From: Kitasatospora sp. Root107
GTDB lineage: Bacteria > Actinomycetota > Actinomycetes > Streptomycetales > Streptomycetaceae
Direction of reading: 5' to 3'
Length of the DNA stretch: 64,000 nt
Assembly: GCF_001424875.1 (NCBI RefSeq)
Contig: NZ_LMCT01000012.1
Coordinates: 633,858 to 697,857 of the forward strand
The notes under the pieces are model-generated. The model saw only the letters and a list, made by a program, of their open reading frames with translations, ran no database searches and was not told the DNA's origin. This document shows, in pieces, positions 62,633-64,000 of the stretch (positions within the stretch are counted from its first letter, which is position 1; each line of letters starts with the position of its first letter). The position numbers and the translations under genes are program-made.

Positions 62633-63985
62633 ATGGAGCAACCGCAGAGCAGTACTGGTGGGATCGGGCAGAGACTCCGTGAGCTGCGCCAGAAGAAGGG
62701 GCTGAACCAACAGGACCTTGCCTCCGCCGACATCTCGGTCAGCTACGTGTCCCTGATCGAGACCGGGAAGAGGGCGCCCTCCGATGCCGTGCTGAAGGCA
62801 CTGGCAGAACGAGTGGGCTGCTCCGTCGAGTACCTGCGCACAGGGCGTGACGACGCGCGGGTCCACGAGCTGGAACTCAAGATCGCCTTCGGTGACATGG
62901 CGATGCGGAACGGTGCCAACGGCGAGGCGCTGCAGTCGTACAGCGAGGCGCTCGCCGCCGCGCCGTTCCTCAGCGAGGAGATGATCCACCGGGCCCGGCT
63001 CGGCCAGGCCATGGCCTTCGAGAAGCTGGGCCAGCTCGAAGCCGCCATCCAACTACTCACGTCCCTGTTCGAGAGCTCCGACGTGGTGCCGGGCTCGGCG
63101 GAGTGGACACAGCTGGCAGTGGCGCTGTGCCGCTGCTACCGGGACTCCGGCGACCAGATGCTGAGCGTGGAGATCGGCGAACGCGCCATGCGGACGCTGG
63201 ACGGTCTCGGCCTGAGCGTCACCGACGACCACATCCAGCTCGGCGCCACCCTGATCAGCTGTTACCGGAGCCGGGGCGACCTCACCCAGGCCAAACTGAT
63301 CGCCAGCCGGCTCATCCCGGCCGCCGAACAGACGGGTTCGCGGATCGCCCGGGGATCGGTCTACTGGAACGCGGCCGTGGTCGCGACCTCCCAGGGCCGG
63401 ATCAGGGAGGCCCTCACCCTCACCGAACGCGCGCTGGCGATGATGGCCGAGAGCGACAACGTACGCCACCAGGCGCTCTTGAAGGGCTCGTACGGCTACC
63501 TCCTGCTCAGCATGCCCGACGCCGACCTGGATCGGACCAAGGAGCTGCTGGAGGAGTCGCAGGAGGCTCTGCTGGACGTCGGCAGCGCCATGGAACAGGC
63601 CCGGAACGAGGTCAGCCTGGCCCGGCTCGCGGTCCGCCTCGGGCGGCCGACGGACGCGCTGGCGCACGCCAGCCGCGCCTTGGGCCTGCTGCGCAACGAA
63701 GCCCACTGGGAGGCGGCCGAGGCCCGGGTGATCCTCGCGCACGCGCAGTACATGAACGGGGAGCAGGGGGACGCCGAGGCCACCCTGCGGGCTGTGGAAC
63801 GGCAGCTGAGCCAGGTCCCGGTCAGCCGGGACCACGCGACGGTGTGGCGGCACGTCGGGGACCTCTGGAAGGAGATGGGCAACGCCCAGGAGGCGATGGG
63901 TGCCTACGAGAACGCCCTCGCCGAGGTCGGCCTGCTGGCGCTGCCCACCCGGCCCGCCTCCACGGTGACCTCGCAGCGCAGCTGA
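62633..63985 (+). CDS. Helix-turn-helix (XRE) regulator with TPR domain
   Basis: 450 residues from ATG 62633 behind CCGGAGA. XRE-type HTH at about residues 11-66 (IGQRLRELRQKKGLNQQDLASADISVSYVSLIETGKRAPSD). Residues about 75-435 are consecutive helix pairs of TPR type (GEALQSYSEALAAAP, GRIREALTLTERALAMM, GRPTDALAHASRALGLL, GNAQEAMGAYENALAEV). HTH plus TPR array is the architecture of the RRNPP peptide receptors of firmicutes (PlcR, Rgg, PrgX). The divergent secreted-peptide gene makes peptide sensing an attractive inference; no ligand is known. Confidence 0.85.
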   Translation: MEQPQSSTGGIGQRLRELRQKKGLNQQDLASADISVSYVSLIETGKRAPSDAVLKALAERVGCSVEYLRTGRDDARVHELELKIAFGDMAMRNGANGEALQSYSEALAAAPFLSEEMIHRARLGQAMAFEKLGQLEAAIQLLTSLFESSDVVPGSAEWTQLAVALCRCYRDSGDQMLSVEIGERAMRTLDGLGLSVTDDHIQLGATLISCYRSRGDLTQAKLIASRLIPAAEQTGSRIARGSVYWNAAVVATSQGRIREALTLTERALAMMAESDNVRHQALLKGSYGYLLLSMPDADLDRTKELLEESQEALLDVGSAMEQARNEVSLARLAVRLGRPTDALAHASRALGLLRNEAHWEAAEARVILAHAQYMNGEQGDAEATLRAVERQLSQVPVSRDHATVWRHVGDLWKEMGNAQEAMGAYENALAEVGLLALPTRPASTVTSQRS

Positions 63986-64000
63986 CCGCTGAGCAGCGCC

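Overview
The window is very GC-rich actinomycete DNA. Gene content and order point to the family Streptomycetaceae: bldG, wblA, a fused MFS/thymidylate kinase, the SulP/carbonic anhydrase fusion, and GTG and TTG starts. Kitasatospora is possible but is only a guess. The backbone matches, from memory, Streptomyces coelicolor SCO3540-SCO3580 and Mycobacterium tuberculosis Rv3644c-Rv3682, so most of it is conserved chromosomal core rather than accessory DNA.

Layout. 0-12.8 kb, minus strand: a frame-broken esterase at the edge, DNA polymerase III delta-prime, MFS-thymidylate kinase, topoisomerase I, a DUF3592 protein, a methyltransferase, a lipoprotein, a cyclophilin-like protein, and the anti-sigma/anti-anti-sigma pair ending with bldG. 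13-20.8 kb: an MrfA/YprA-type helicase faces a complete tad (Flp pilus) operon, ssd-tadA-small ORF-tadB-tadC-pilin-tadE-tadG-like. Most of its junctions are ATGA overlaps, and tadB is broken. 21-38.7 kb: a HAD phosphatase, a degenerate Fic-like protein, a CooC-like ATPase, SulP-carbonic anhydrase, acetyl-CoA synthetase, a serine hydrolase, NhaA, a holin-like protein, an alpha/beta hydrolase lacking its nucleophile, MarP-type protease, a NUDIX hydrolase and endonuclease III.

38.7-49.9 kb is an accessory block inserted between nth and crp, which are near neighbours in relatives. It holds two degraded partial copies of nth, a truncated DUF1963-like gene, an SDR, a CPBP protease with a two-component system, a propeller lipoprotein, a VOC protein, two AraC remnants, a GAP-SulP transporter pair and a PhyH dioxygenase. 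I see no integrase or transposase in it.

50-61 kb returns to core genes: crp, metallo-beta-lactamase, NUDIX, RidA, DUF4177, two ArsA-type ATPases, wblA, a class A penicillin-binding protein, a GatB/YqeY protein and a CPA2 antiporter. Four perfect hairpin terminators of 14-19 bp stand out in the window (after topA, the CooC-like gene, crp and the PBP gene).

The right end (61-64 kb) holds the most interesting arrangement. A helix-turn-helix/TPR regulator is divergent from a 54-codon gene for a small secreted peptide ending in Cys-Cys. The peptide gene sits 28 bp upstream of glycogen synthase. The 171-bp gap between peptide and regulator contains six TTGAC/GTCAA half-sites. This looks like an RRNPP-style peptide-sensing cassette coupled to glycogen metabolism, which is inference. 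A second unexplained item is a roughly 116-bp element with perfect 20-bp terminal inverted repeats, present twice in near-identical gene-neighbour positions.
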